Below, in pieces: positions 41,819-49,703 of a stretch of DNA of 64,000 bases. This stretch comes from Streptomyces mobaraensis NBRC 13819 = DSM 40847 (GTDB taxonomy: Bacteria; Actinomycetota; Actinomycetes; Streptomycetales; Streptomycetaceae), in the NCBI RefSeq assembly GCF_017916255.1, contig NZ_CP072827.1, positions 7,341,501-7,405,500 of the forward strand, given 5' to 3'. Made by a program: the position numbers and the translations under genes. The stretch's first letter is position 1. Every line of letters begins with the position of its first letter. The notes beneath the pieces were generated by a model. It searched no databases. It worked only from the letters and a program-made list of their open reading frames with translations, and was not told the origin of the DNA.

Positions 41819-42079
41819 ATGGGGAGCGGAACACGGAGTCAGGCGGAGCGGGACGCCGTCACCGTCGAGATCGGGTACGCGCTGCTGAGCGCGTGCTTCG
41901 TGGGGTTCGTGGTGTTCGCGGCGGTCGCCGGGCCGACGCTCGTATGGGACCTGCCGACGGCGGTCGGGAAGGCGCTGGTGATCGCCGGGACGGTGCTGGG
42001 GTCCGTCCTCGGGGTGGTGCGCGTCGTCCGCGTGCTGTGGCGGTTCGCCGGGGCGCCGGCCGGCCCCGGGGACGGCTGA
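41819..42079 (+). CDS. DUF6332-type small membrane protein
   Basis: The 86-aa protein MGSGTRSQAERDAVTVEIGY... has two hydrophobic helices (about residues 17-40, ALLSACFVGFVVFAAVAG; and 47-70, AVGKALVIAGTVLGSVLGVV) and a short polar tail. The R-x-Q-A-E-R-D-A-V-T-V-E-I-G-Y-A opening matches the streptomycete DUF6332 family as I recall it. Function is unknown. The ATG at 41819 has only a weak upstream GAGAGG. It is convergent with the GH19 chitinase gene, 63 bp apart. Confidence 0.7.
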   Translation: MGSGTRSQAERDAVTVEIGYALLSACFVGFVVFAAVAGPTLVWDLPTAVGKALVIAGTVLGSVLGVVRVVRVLWRFAGAPAGPGDG

Positions 42080-42142
42080 GGCGTACGGACGTGGGGGCGC
42101 GGGTGCCCGGAGCGCCACGGACCGTCCCGCGCCCCCGCGGGC

Positions 42143-43057
42143 TCAGCAGTACAGGTCGCCGCCCGGCGCCACGCCGAGGATCTGGGCGAACTTGCGGTAG
42201 CTGTCCACCCGGTGCTGCACCTGGGCGGGGTTCCGGCCGTCGCACTCGGCGGCCCCGTTGATGCTGCGGATCGTCTGGCCGAAGCCGCGGCCGTTGACCA
42301 TGGCGTCGTGCGGCGTCATGGTGCCCGGGCCGCGCTGGGTGTTCCAGTACCAGAGCGCCGTCTTCCAGGCGACGGACGCGTCGTTCTGCACCAGCCACGG
42401 GTTCTTCAGCAGGTCCAGGCCGAGGGCGTCGCCGGCCGCCTTGTAGTTGGTGTTCCAGCTGAGCTGGAGGGGCCCGCGCCCGTAGTAGGCGGCCTGGCCC
42501 GCCGGACAGCCGTAGGGCTGCCTCCAGTCGCAGTACGTCGGGTAGTTGGCGGTGTTCTGCTCCACGATGTGCACCAGGCCGCCGGTCTCGTGGTCGACGT
42601 TGGCGAGGAAGGCCGCGGCCTCCTGCCGGCGGACCGTGTCGCTGCCCGTGCCGGCGAAGCCCGGGTATGCCTTGAGCGCCGCGACCAGGCCGCTGTACGT
42701 GTAGAAGCCGTTCCGGTTCGGGAACATCTGCTGGAACTGCGCCTCGCTCACGACGAACCCGCCCGGCTGCGGATTCCCGCCCGAGCAGGTGTACGGGTCC
42801 CAGTACCAGGTGCTGATCAGCGGGTCGTACCCCGGGTTGTCATGCTCCGCGATGTAGTACTTGCCGTCCGTGTAGCGGACGACCGTTCCGGCGGGATACC
42901 AGGTGCCCGCCGTCCAGTTGGGCGCGTTGTCGCAGGTGCCCGCGGTACGCGCGGTGGGCGCGGCCGGTGCGGCGGAGGCCGACGGGGCGGCGACGGCCAG
43001 CCCCGTCGCGGCGACGACGGCCGTCAGCAGTGCGGCTAAGCGGTGTCTCACGATCAC
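42143..43057 (-). CDS. Secreted GH19 chitinase with N-terminal chitin-binding domain
   Basis: The 304-aa protein has a signal peptide (VIVRHRLAALLTAVVAATGL to about residue 30). A CBM5/12 chitin-binding domain (WTAGTWYPAGTVVRYTDGKY, WYWDPYTC) covers residues 41-91. A family-19 catalytic domain follows with FPNRNGFYTYSGLVAALKAY, the catalytic Glu157 in NVDHETGG and Glu166 in IVEQNTANYP. It also has the substrate motif YYGRGPLQLSWNTNY and the tail NGAAECDGRNPAQVQHRVDS. GTG 43057 follows AGGAG by 5 nt; a second GTG two codons on is less well placed. This endochitinase of plant-like type, together with GH18, GH46 and GH114 enzymes nearby, points to degradation of chitin and fungal wall polymers. 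Confidence 0.93.
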   Translation of the reverse strand: MIVRHRLAALLTAVVAATGLAVAAPSASAAPAAPTARTAGTCDNAPNWTAGTWYPAGTVVRYTDGKYYIAEHDNPGYDPLISTWYWDPYTCSGGNPQPGGFVVSEAQFQQMFPNRNGFYTYSGLVAALKAYPGFAGTGSDTVRRQEAAAFLANVDHETGGLVHIVEQNTANYPTYCDWRQPYGCPAGQAAYYGRGPLQLSWNTNYKAAGDALGLDLLKNPWLVQNDASVAWKTALWYWNTQRGPGTMTPHDAMVNGRGFGQTIRSINGAAECDGRNPAQVQHRVDSYRKFAQILGVAPGGDLYC

Positions 43058-43409
43058 GGGAACTCCTGGGGTCGGAGGGGCGGATGACCCGACTGCGGCG
43101 GGTACGGCGGGCGCGGTCAGGGCGCACGGCGGTCGGACGGCAGGGCTTCCGGGGCGGGCACGGGACGAGCGCCGTCCGCGGAAGCCGCCGGGGAAGGGGT
43201 GCCGTGACACGGAAACGGCGTCACACGCATGCGTTTCCGTCCCGCCACATGACCGGCTGCTCGCACCGGGCAGTGAACAGCCTTCGTTGAAAACTTGTCA
43301 ACGCACTGCCGCACCGGGTCGCGAAATCAGGCCACAACGGAAACGGGCCGCACTATCGGACGGAGGGCATGTCACTGTTCTTTTCCGGCCGTTCGCCCGG
43401 ACGGTCGTG
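43058..43409 (-). promoter_or_regulatory. GH19 upstream region with nested inverted repeats
   Basis: There is no gene in these 352 bases. CGGAAACG (43210-43217) and CGTTTCCG (43232-43239) are inverted copies. Further up, GGCAGTG (43269-43275) mirrors CACTGCC (43305-43311) around GTTGA-N7-TCAAC (43286-43302). On the minus strand the last element contains TTGACA, a good -35 box, but no -10 box of quality follows. The TGGTCTAGACC-type chitinase repeats seen at 21.2 kb are absent here. Confidence 0.45.
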
Positions 43410-44495
43410 TCACGCGAGGAGGAGCGCCCGGTCCCACCGTGGCGCGACGTCCGTGGCCGCGCCCAGGAGGGCGAGCGCCACCCCGGCGGCGCCGTCGAGG
43501 AAACCGGGGCCGCCGCCGGAGGGGAGCGGACCGGCCGCCAGGCGGGCGGCGGCCGTGGTGAGTTCGGGGTCGCCCGTGTCGTGGGCGAAGCGCGCGGTGA
43601 TGTGGAGGAGCCCGGTCACGCCGTGGCAGAGGCCGGGGTCGCCGTCGACGCGCCGCCGTCCGGGAGGGCACCGGAGAGCGGCCTTCAGCGCCCGTACCGC
43701 GAGACCGCGCAGCTCCTCGTCGTCCAGTGCCGTACCCGCCAGCCACAGGGCGCGGGCGGTGCCCGGGCCGCCCCGGCACCACGAGGCGCGCAGCGGCCGG
43801 CCGGTGTCCGGGCCGGTCCAGTGCGGGCCCCAGGCGTCGTCGGCACGGCCGGCGACGAGTGCCGCGGCCAGCCGGACGACCGCCTCGCGCTGGCCCGGAA
43901 CGGCGACTTCCGCCGCGAGGGCGAGCGCGAGAAGGGCGAGCGGACCGGCGGTCCCGTGCGCCATCCCGGGGTCGGGCCGCTCGGGGAAACGCGTCCGGGT
44001 CAGGGCGGTGAGCACCGTCCGCAGCGCTTCCGCCGCCGCCGGGTCGTCCCGGCGGCACAGCAGGTACGCGCCCGCGCCCGTCAGGCCCGCGACGAGGTCG
44101 ACGTCCCGGGACGAGTACGGGGTGCCGGCCGCCCGCCGGGCCCGCGCGGTCGCCTCGTCGACGACCCGGCGGTGCGGCGCCTGGTCGCCGTGCGACAGCG
44201 ACCAAGCGGCGAAGGCCAGTCCCGCCGCCCCGCCGAAGAGGCCCGAAGAAGCGCCGAGCCGCGCGTAACCCCGCAGCGCCGCGGCCAGATAGCCCTCGGC
44301 GAGGGCGCCGTACCCCCGCCCGGGCAGGGCGCGGTCGAGCCAGTGGTACGCGAGGGCCGGCCCCGCGCCGCCGTCGGCCAGGTCGGGCCGGACGCAACGG
44401 GGCACACGGTGCGGCCGCGCGGCGGCGACGAGCCGGTCGAGAACGGCGGCGCGGTCGCGGGCGGGAAGCACGGGGGCCCATCCCGCGTCGGTCAC
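43410..44495 (-). CDS. Stand-alone LanC-like lanthionine cyclase
   Basis: The 361-aa protein begins MTDAGWAPVLPARDRAAVLD at GTG 44495 with a GGAGGCG site. It shows the alpha/alpha-barrel repeats of LanC (GASSGLFGGAAGLAFAAWSL, DVDLVAGLTGAGAYLL, PDPGMAHGTAGPLALLALAL). The zinc ligands are SWCRGGPGTAR near residue 237 and GLCHGVTGLLH near 291 (Cys, Cys-His). It ends with GFLDGAAGVALALLGA. LanC adds Cys thiols to dehydroamino acids. No LanB dehydratase is beside it. The nearest lanthipeptide enzyme is the LanL-type synthetase 600 bp upstream, which already contains a cyclase, so the role of this second cyclase is open. A hairpin and 205 bp separate it from the precursors. Confidence 0.9.
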   Translation of the reverse strand: MTDAGWAPVLPARDRAAVLDRLVAAARPHRVPRCVRPDLADGGAGPALAYHWLDRALPGRGYGALAEGYLAAALRGYARLGASSGLFGGAAGLAFAAWSLSHGDQAPHRRVVDEATARARRAAGTPYSSRDVDLVAGLTGAGAYLLCRRDDPAAAEALRTVLTALTRTRFPERPDPGMAHGTAGPLALLALALAAEVAVPGQREAVVRLAAALVAGRADDAWGPHWTGPDTGRPLRASWCRGGPGTARALWLAGTALDDEELRGLAVRALKAALRCPPGRRRVDGDPGLCHGVTGLLHITARFAHDTGDPELTTAAARLAAGPLPSGGGPGFLDGAAGVALALLGAATDVAPRWDRALLLA

Positions 44496-44700
44496 GGGGC
44501 GCCTCCGTTCGGGTCGCGAGGGCCGGGGCGTCGGGCGGTGAGACGGTGGTCCGGTCCGATGGTGCAGTGCCCATGCCGTGGCGTTCACCTGAAGCTTCGT
44601 GCGGCGAGGGCGGTGCCGTGGGTGCCGTCCCGCGTCGGGGACGTGGCGTGTCTCCGCCCCGGGCGCGTGGGACGTGCGCTACCGGCCCGGCCGCGGCCGG

Positions 44701-44745
44701 GGTTCCGCGCGGGCGGCCCGACGGCGCGGCCGGCCGCGCGGAACC
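44701..44745 (-). terminator. Terminator after the third lanthipeptide precursor
   Basis: GGTTCCGCGCGG (44701-44712) pairs perfectly with CCGCGCGGAACC (44734-44745). It starts 11 bp after the precursor stop codon on the minus strand and separates the precursor row from the LanC gene. Confidence 0.65.
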
Positions 44746-44755
44746 GGCGATCGGC

Positions 44756-44887
44756 TTACGGCGGACAGCGCGGCGGGTCCGTGCACTGGCCACTCGTGTG
44801 ATCCGTGTCGCAGCACATGACCGGTTCCAGCGCCTGCTCATCCGTCTCGGGCAGTTCCTGGAGTTCCAGAACGGCGTCCTCCATCAT
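44756..44887 (-). CDS. Lanthipeptide precursor 3
   Basis: This 43-residue peptide starts MMEDAVLELQELPETDEQAL; the second ATG at 44884 is an equally good start behind GGGAGG. The leader carries L-x-L-Q-E-L-P-E, the helix motif of class III/IV lanthipeptide leaders. After LEPVM the core CCDTDHTSGQCTDPPRCPP has four cysteines and four Ser/Thr, enough for several (methyl)lanthionine rings. It shares LQELPE, CCDT and TDPPRCP with the two other precursors, so the three are paralogues. It is the last of the row and is followed by a hairpin. Ring pattern, leader cleavage site and bioactivity cannot be told from the sequence. Confidence 0.85.
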   Translation of the reverse strand: MMEDAVLELQELPETDEQALEPVMCCDTDHTSGQCTDPPRCPP

Positions 44888-44919
44888 CCTCACCTCCCTT
44901 CACCGCGGCCCACGGGCAC

Positions 44920-45051
44920 TCAGAAGAGCGGGCAGCGCGGGGGATCCGTGATGTCCCAGCTCGTCTCGGCGGTGTCGCAGCACATCCACGGCTCCCGCGC
45001 CGGAGCCTCCGCCTCGGGCAGTTCCTGCAGCGCGAGGACGTTCTCGTCCAC
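44920..45051 (-). CDS. Lanthipeptide precursor 2
   Basis: This 43-residue peptide starts at GTG 45051: MDENVLALQELPEAEAPARE as leader, then PWMCCDTAETSWDITDPPRC and a PLF end. It has only three cysteines against five Ser/Thr, so at most three thioether rings can form. The LQELPE motif and the CCDT/TDPPRCP blocks match precursors 1 and 3, while the middle differs. A G-rich GGGGGG site precedes the GTG. The gene lies 28 bp after precursor 1 and 32 bp before precursor 3 on the same strand. Confidence 0.85.
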   Translation of the reverse strand: MDENVLALQELPEAEAPAREPWMCCDTAETSWDITDPPRCPLF

Positions 45052-45079
45052 GGCCGCCCCCCTTCTCTCCGGCACGGGG

Positions 45080-45223
45080 TCACTCCTGGCAGCGGGGTGT
45101 GTCCGTGCAGCAGTCGGTGTCACAGCGGCTGGTCGTCAGGCTGACCTGGCAGTGCAGGGCCGGCTCCAGCCGCTGGCCGTCGGTCTCCGGCAGCTCCTGC
45201 AACCGGAGCACCAGTTCCTCCAT
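45080..45223 (-). CDS. Lanthipeptide precursor 1
   Basis: This 47-residue peptide starts at ATG 45223 behind GAGGAGG: MEELVLRLQELPETDGQRLE as leader, then PALHCQVSLTTSRCDTDCCT and DTPRCQE. The core has five cysteines and seven Ser/Thr (LHCQVSLTTSRCDTDCCTDT). It aligns with precursors 2 and 3 through LQELPE and T-D-x-P-R-C, with an extended centre. The reading frame of the upstream synthetase, as given, runs through its leader and 18 codons into the core region in another frame (to 45120). That is unusual and may reflect a one-base error. Confidence 0.85.
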   Translation of the reverse strand: MEELVLRLQELPETDGQRLEPALHCQVSLTTSRCDTDCCTDTPRCQE

Positions 45224-47903
45224 GTCCGTCACCTCCTCGGGGTCCGCCCGGCCCGTCGTCCACCATCCAGGGGCGCCCGCCCCCGTGCGCCAGCCGCAGC
45301 AGCAGGTCCAGGGCACCGGCCAGACCGACCTGGTAGCTCACGCAGAACTCGCGCAGCGTGTCGTCGGGGACGAGCAGCCGCCCGTCCCGCCGCGCCGCCC
45401 GCGCGGACAGGCAGAAGGCGGCCTCCGCGGCCCGGGCGCGGTAGCCGGCGTCACCGGTCAGTTCGGCGACGTCCAGCAGGAACTGGGCGTTCCCGGCCAC
45501 GCCGTGGCACGCGCCGGTGCCGACCCGCCAGCGGTCCGCGTACACCGCCCGCGCCGCCCGCTCGGCGTACTCCCGGAACAGCGGCTCACCGGTCGCCCGC
45601 CACAGGCGGACCAGCGTCGTGCCGATGCCGGAGGCGCCGTTGCACCAGAAGTCGAGGCCCATCCGCTCCGTACGGCCCGGCCCCTTCGGCCACACGGCGA
45701 TGTCGCCCCGGCGCTCCGCCACCGCGCACAGGGCGTACCCGCCGCCGGCCGCGACGTCGACGAGTTCCGGCCGGCCGAGGTCGCGGCCCGCCGCCAGCAG
45801 GAACGCGGCGTTCCCGGCCACCCCGTGGGCGAAGCCGTACAGGGCGGAGCCCGCGAGCTCCCGCCGGTGCTCCGGGCCGAGCGGCCAGTCCACCCCGCCG
45901 TCGGCCGCGGCGGTACGGCGGAGCACGTTGTCCGCGCACCGCGCCGCCCGCTCGGCGAAGCGGGGGTCGCCGGTGGCGTGCCACAGGTGCAGCTGGGCCA
46001 GCCCGGCGCCGGCGAGGCCGTGGCAGACGTCCGGGTTGTCCCACTCCAGCGGGATGCGCAGGGCGAACGCGCGGGCGCGTGCGGACAGTTCGGGGTCGTC
46101 GAGGGTCAGCGCCGCGTCGTGCAGCGCCCACGCCGTGCCCGAGCGGCCGAAGTAGAGCCCCGGCAGGACGCGGCCGGGCAGCGCGAGCCGGGTGGCGATC
46201 CAGTCGGCCGCCGTGCGCAGCAGCGGTACGAGCCCGGGCGCCCGGCCGGTGCGCACCGCCCGGTCGAGGAGGGCCAGGACGCCCGCCGCGCCCTGCTGGA
46301 CGTTGCACGGGTCGCCCTCGGGCAGCGAGCGCGGGCGGGGCCAGAGATGCACCTCATGAGGTGTCACCGTCGCGGCGATGTGGGCCAGCCCGTCGTCCAG
46401 CAGCCGGTCGAGCGCCGCCCCCTCCAGGGCGGGGCGGGTGGCCTCCGGCGCCTCCTCGGCCCCCTCCGCGTCGAGGAACGCGGCGGCCCACTCCGGCGTC
46501 CGGCGGCCGGCCGCCTCGGCGGTGAGGCCGAGGACGAGCGGGGCGAGCGCGCGCAGCGCGGGGCGGTCGGTCGCCGCCGCCCGGATCAGCACGGCGAGCC
46601 GGTCGCCGGCGGGCCGGGCGGGCGCGGTGTCCGGCGCGAGCAGCGGGTTGATCCCGGTGACGGCGTGCAGCAGGGTGGTGCCCAGGCCGAAGCAGTCCAC
46701 CTCCGGGCCGGGCACGGGCACGGTCCCGGTCAGGGAGAGGTACTCGGGTGCGGTGAAGCCCTGGGTGCCCGCCACGTGGGCCGTGCCCCCGGCGCGGACC
46801 GCGCACTCCAGGTCGACGAGGACGGGCGTGCCGTCGGGCCGGATCACGACGTTGGTCGGTTTGAGGTCGCGGAGGACGAAGCCGGCCGTGTGCGCGGCGC
46901 GGACCAGGCGGGTCAGGTCGCGGGCGAGCCGCCACGCCGTGCCGGCCGGCAGCCGTCCTCCGTTCCGCGACGCCTCGTCCGTCGACCACCGGTGCAGGTT
47001 CTCGCCGTCGACCAGGTCCTCGGCCAGGAACACGTGGTCGCCGGCCGTGAAGAGGCCGCGGGGCGCCGGGGCGATCCCGAGCGGCGCCAGCCGGGCCAGC
47101 ACCTCGGCCTCGTAGCGCAGCCAGTCGCGGGCGTCCGTCCCGCCGGGGCGGGCGCCGACGTGGGCGCGGGCCTCCTTCAGCAGGACGTCGTCACCGGTCC
47201 GCCGGTCCAGGGCGCGGTAGACGCCGCCGCGGTTGGAGTGGCGGACCGCCTCGCGGACGAGGTAGCGGCCGGCGAGGAGCACGGGGTCGCCGCGCCCGCG
47301 GGAGCCGGCCGGCCGGGCGGGCGGGTCGAAGGGCGGCCGGGCCCAGGCCGGCGGCGAGAACCACGCGTTGCGTTCGTCGGGGACCAGCGTGCCGTCCGGG
47401 GCCCGCAGCCGTCCCCGGTAGAAGCCCTCGTCGTCGAGTTCGCGGGGCGGCGCGAAACAGCCGAACCGGTAGTGCACCAGGCTGCCCGGCCGGTACCGCC
47501 GGTCGGACAGGATCGCCGGCCCGGCCAGTCCGAGTGTGGCCCGGTGCAGTTCCTCGGCGAGCGCGCGCGTCCGCCCGTCGTCGTCCGGATAGGCGGTGAG
47601 GAACTTGCCGGAGTGCTCGCGCGGCGCCCTGACGGAGGTGAGGTCGGCGGTGATCCGCGGTGACACCGCGAACTTGAACGCGCACCCGTGCGCCACCAGG
47701 ATGCCCGCCGCCGCCTCCAGGACCCGGGGGGCGGACTCGACGGTCGCCGGCAGGTGCAGCTTCCAGCCCTGCCGCCGCGACCGGTGCCCCACCGGCCGCA
47801 CCATGCACCACGTCTCACCGTCCCGCAGCGTCCACCCGGACCGTCCGGCCCCGAGGACCCGCAGGACGACCGCCTGATAGCTCGCCTGGAGGCGCACCGT
47901 CAC
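45120..47903 (-). CDS. lanL: LanL-type (class IV) lanthipeptide synthetase
   Basis: The 927-aa enzyme dehydrates phosphorylated Ser/Thr and closes thioether rings. Residues 1-220 form the lyase-like part (GWKLHLPATVESAPRVLEAA, GCAFKFAVSPR). The kinase spans about 225-515, with VLLKEARAH (Lys), FVLRDLKPTNVVI near residue 343 and VLVDLECA as Asp motif. The cyclase spans about 545-900. It keeps the zinc ligands, FWCNGASGIG near 751 and TGACHGVAGN near 797, which class III LanKC enzymes lack, hence class IV. The frame overruns precursor 1 by 104 bp; one added base near 45245 would give a stop at 45229-45231, just before its ATG. The start is GTG 47903. Confidence 0.88.
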   Translation of the reverse strand: MTVRLQASYQAVVLRVLGAGRSGWTLRDGETWCMVRPVGHRSRRQGWKLHLPATVESAPRVLEAAAGILVAHGCAFKFAVSPRITADLTSVRAPREHSGKFLTAYPDDDGRTRALAEELHRATLGLAGPAILSDRRYRPGSLVHYRFGCFAPPRELDDEGFYRGRLRAPDGTLVPDERNAWFSPPAWARPPFDPPARPAGSRGRGDPVLLAGRYLVREAVRHSNRGGVYRALDRRTGDDVLLKEARAHVGARPGGTDARDWLRYEAEVLARLAPLGIAPAPRGLFTAGDHVFLAEDLVDGENLHRWSTDEASRNGGRLPAGTAWRLARDLTRLVRAAHTAGFVLRDLKPTNVVIRPDGTPVLVDLECAVRAGGTAHVAGTQGFTAPEYLSLTGTVPVPGPEVDCFGLGTTLLHAVTGINPLLAPDTAPARPAGDRLAVLIRAAATDRPALRALAPLVLGLTAEAAGRRTPEWAAAFLDAEGAEEAPEATRPALEGAALDRLLDDGLAHIAATVTPHEVHLWPRPRSLPEGDPCNVQQGAAGVLALLDRAVRTGRAPGLVPLLRTAADWIATRLALPGRVLPGLYFGRSGTAWALHDAALTLDDPELSARARAFALRIPLEWDNPDVCHGLAGAGLAQLHLWHATGDPRFAERAARCADNVLRRTAAADGGVDWPLGPEHRRELAGSALYGFAHGVAGNAAFLLAAGRDLGRPELVDVAAGGGYALCAVAERRGDIAVWPKGPGRTERMGLDFWCNGASGIGTTLVRLWRATGEPLFREYAERAARAVYADRWRVGTGACHGVAGNAQFLLDVAELTGDAGYRARAAEAAFCLSARAARRDGRLLVPDDTLREFCVSYQVGLAGALDLLLRLAHGGGRPWMVDDGPGGPRGGDGHGGTGAPVAGAAGDRRPAAGAGPALPGQPDDQPL

Positions 47904-48092
47904 ACGGCGAGAGTGGCACGGCGGCCCGTCGCGGTCGAGACCCGTGCCGGGACGGTCTTGTGCGGGTGCCTCCGTCCCGCCGGCCACCACCAGCCGCCGC
48001 ACGTGGGGGAGTTGGCCGAAAGCAGTCGAACGATGGTGTTTCCACGCGCTTTACGCGCACTTAAGGGGATCGGACCTTGTGGCGGAAGTGAC

Positions 48093-48103
48093 GAAAGCGC
48101 TTC
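48093..48103. promoter_or_regulatory. Candidate chitosanase operator
   Basis: GAAAGCGCTTC at 48093-48103 is a near-perfect palindrome about 80 bp before the chitosanase start. GAAA/TTTC-type palindromes controlled by a ROK-family repressor are known upstream of streptomycete chitosanase genes. The exact consensus is not checked. Confidence 0.3.
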
Positions 48104-48184
48104 AATGCGTCCTGGTTGACCGGGAAAGCCGTACTTCGGCCGCTCGGGCAGCCCTCTGACGTCTCATCGGGAACGGAGATCCGC

Positions 48185-49069
48185 ATGCCGCCGCTGTCGC
48201 AGCGCACGACGAAGAAGCTCCCCCTCACCGCCCTCGCCGGGATGACCCTGGCCCTGCCGGCGCTCGTCCTCGGCGGGACGGCCACCGCCTCGGCGGCCTC
48301 CAGCCCGGCCGCGGCCCCCGCCCCCGCGTCGTCCCTCCGCATACCGGCGGCGTCCGCGGCCGGGCTGGAGGACCCGCACAAGAAGGACATCGCCATGCGG
48401 CTGGTCTGCAGCGCGGAGAACTCCTCGCTCGAGTGGCGCCGCTACTTCGACTACATCGAGCCCTACGACGACGGCCGCGGCTACACCGGCGGCATCATCG
48501 GGTTCACCTCGGGCACCGGCGACATGCTCCGGCTGGTCGAGGAGTACACCACGAAGAAGCCCGGCAACCCGCTCGCGCCCTTCCTGCCCGCCCTGCGCAA
48601 GGCCAACGGGTCCGACACCCACGCCGGCCTGGGCAAGCCCTTCGAGGAGGCGTGGCACAAGGCCGCCCGGGACAAGGCGTTCCAGGACGCGCAGGAGGAT
48701 CTGCGCGACCGCATGTATTTCGACCCCGCGGTCAGGCAGGCGAAGGAGGACGGGCTGCGCGCCCTCGGGCAGTTCGTCTACTACGACGCGATCGTGATGC
48801 ACGGCCCCGGCGACGACAAGGACAGCTTCGGCGGTATCCGCAAGGCCGCCCTCAAGAAGGCCAAGCCGCCGGCGCGGGGTGGGGACGAGAAGGCGTACCT
48901 CGACGCGTTCCTCGACGCCCGCAAGAAGGTGATGAAGGCCGAGAAGGCGCACAGCGACACCAGCCGGATCGACACGGCCCAGCGCGTCTTCCTGAACGAC
49001 GGCAACCTCGACCTGGAGCCGCCGCTCAAGTGGAAGGTGTACGGCGACTCGTACCGCATCGACGAGTAG
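48185..49069 (+). CDS. Secreted GH46 chitosanase
   Basis: This 294-aa protein has a signal peptide (LPLTALAGMTLALPALVLGG, cut near residue 38) and an Ala/Pro linker. The mature enzyme starting LEDPHKKDIAMRLVCSAENS is nearly textbook family 46. Catalytic Glu78 lies in SAENSSLEW and Asp96 in PYDDGRGYTGGIIGFTSGTG. ALGQFVYYDAIVMHGPGDDK and LEPPLKWKVYGDSYRIDE close the fold. It hydrolyses chitosan outside the cell. ATG 48185 follows GGAG at 48174-48177. It is divergent to the LanL gene and convergent with a small secreted protein, with a strong bidirectional terminator between. Confidence 0.95.
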   Translation: MPPLSQRTTKKLPLTALAGMTLALPALVLGGTATASAASSPAAAPAPASSLRIPAASAAGLEDPHKKDIAMRLVCSAENSSLEWRRYFDYIEPYDDGRGYTGGIIGFTSGTGDMLRLVEEYTTKKPGNPLAPFLPALRKANGSDTHAGLGKPFEEAWHKAARDKAFQDAQEDLRDRMYFDPAVRQAKEDGLRALGQFVYYDAIVMHGPGDDKDSFGGIRKAALKKAKPPARGGDEKAYLDAFLDARKKVMKAEKAHSDTSRIDTAQRVFLNDGNLDLEPPLKWKVYGDSYRIDE

Positions 49070-49076
49070 CGCGTCC

Positions 49077-49115
49077 GCGGGGTTCCGCGCCCGGGCCCCG
49101 GGCGCGGAACCCCGC
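49077..49115. terminator. Bidirectional terminator between chitosanase and small secreted protein
   Basis: A perfect 18-bp inverted repeat (49077-49094 with 49098-49115) with a 3-nt loop lies between convergent stop codons at 49069 and 49135. It is one of the most stable hairpins in the window. Confidence 0.85.
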
Positions 49116-49134
49116 TCCCGCGCGCCGCCGTCGC

Positions 49135-49482
49135 TCAACGGCGGTAGTACAGGTGCCAGTAGTAGTCGTAGTCGTCGTGGTGCCGCTTCTCCTTCTTGCA
49201 GCGGTAATCGTGCCATTTGTGCTGTTGCTTCCCCTTCTCGCCGGCCTGTTTGCACTCGTGCTCGCTGTCGTACCAGCCGTCCGGCTTCCAGGAGGACGAC
49301 AACTCCTCCGTGGTCGCCTTGTCGTCGCCCGACGCGCCGCCGGAGTCGCCGCCCGCCGCGCTGCTCGACGCGCTCGGCGGGTCGTCCGGCGGGGCGGCGA
49401 AGGCCGCTCCGGCCGTGCCGGCGAACAGCAGCCCCGCGGTGACCACCGCCGCCGGTGCGCGGAGGAATGTCCTCGACTTCAC
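49135..49482 (-). CDS. Small secreted protein with acidic linker and basic aromatic tail
   Basis: The 115-aa protein starts at GTG 49482 behind AAGGGG; a longer ATG start at 49506 is possible. It has a signal peptide (VKSRTFLRAPAAVVTAGLLF ... AFAAPP, cut near residue 37) and a Ser/Gly/Asp-rich linker. The last 50 residues, WKPDGWYDSEHECKQAGEKG onward, contain two cysteines (HECKQ, YRCKK) about 21 residues apart. The end is full of His, Asp and Tyr (HHDDYDYYWHLYYRR). The E/H-C-K-x-A-G-x-x-G motif recalls small exported proteins of Streptomyces of unknown role. No enzyme motif is seen. Confidence 0.75.
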   Translation of the reverse strand: MKSRTFLRAPAAVVTAGLLFAGTAGAAFAAPPDDPPSASSSAAGGDSGGASGDDKATTEELSSSWKPDGWYDSEHECKQAGEKGKQQHKWHDYRCKKEKRHHDDYDYYWHLYYRR

Positions 49483-49703
49483 GGGATTCCCCTTCTGCTT
49501 CCGCATGTTCGTTCCCAGTTCCCGACCCTCATGGTGGGCCCGGTCCGGGCACCTCAGGAAGCCGCCGCCGCGGGCGTGTTGGGGTGGGGCCTCCCTCGCG
49601 TACCGCGCGGGCGGGCGCGAGTCCCACGCGGTGCGAGGAGGGGTGGTCCGCCATGTGGCGCCCTCCGCTTCCGCCGCCCCCGCGCGCGCCGCCGCCCGGC
49701 GGT

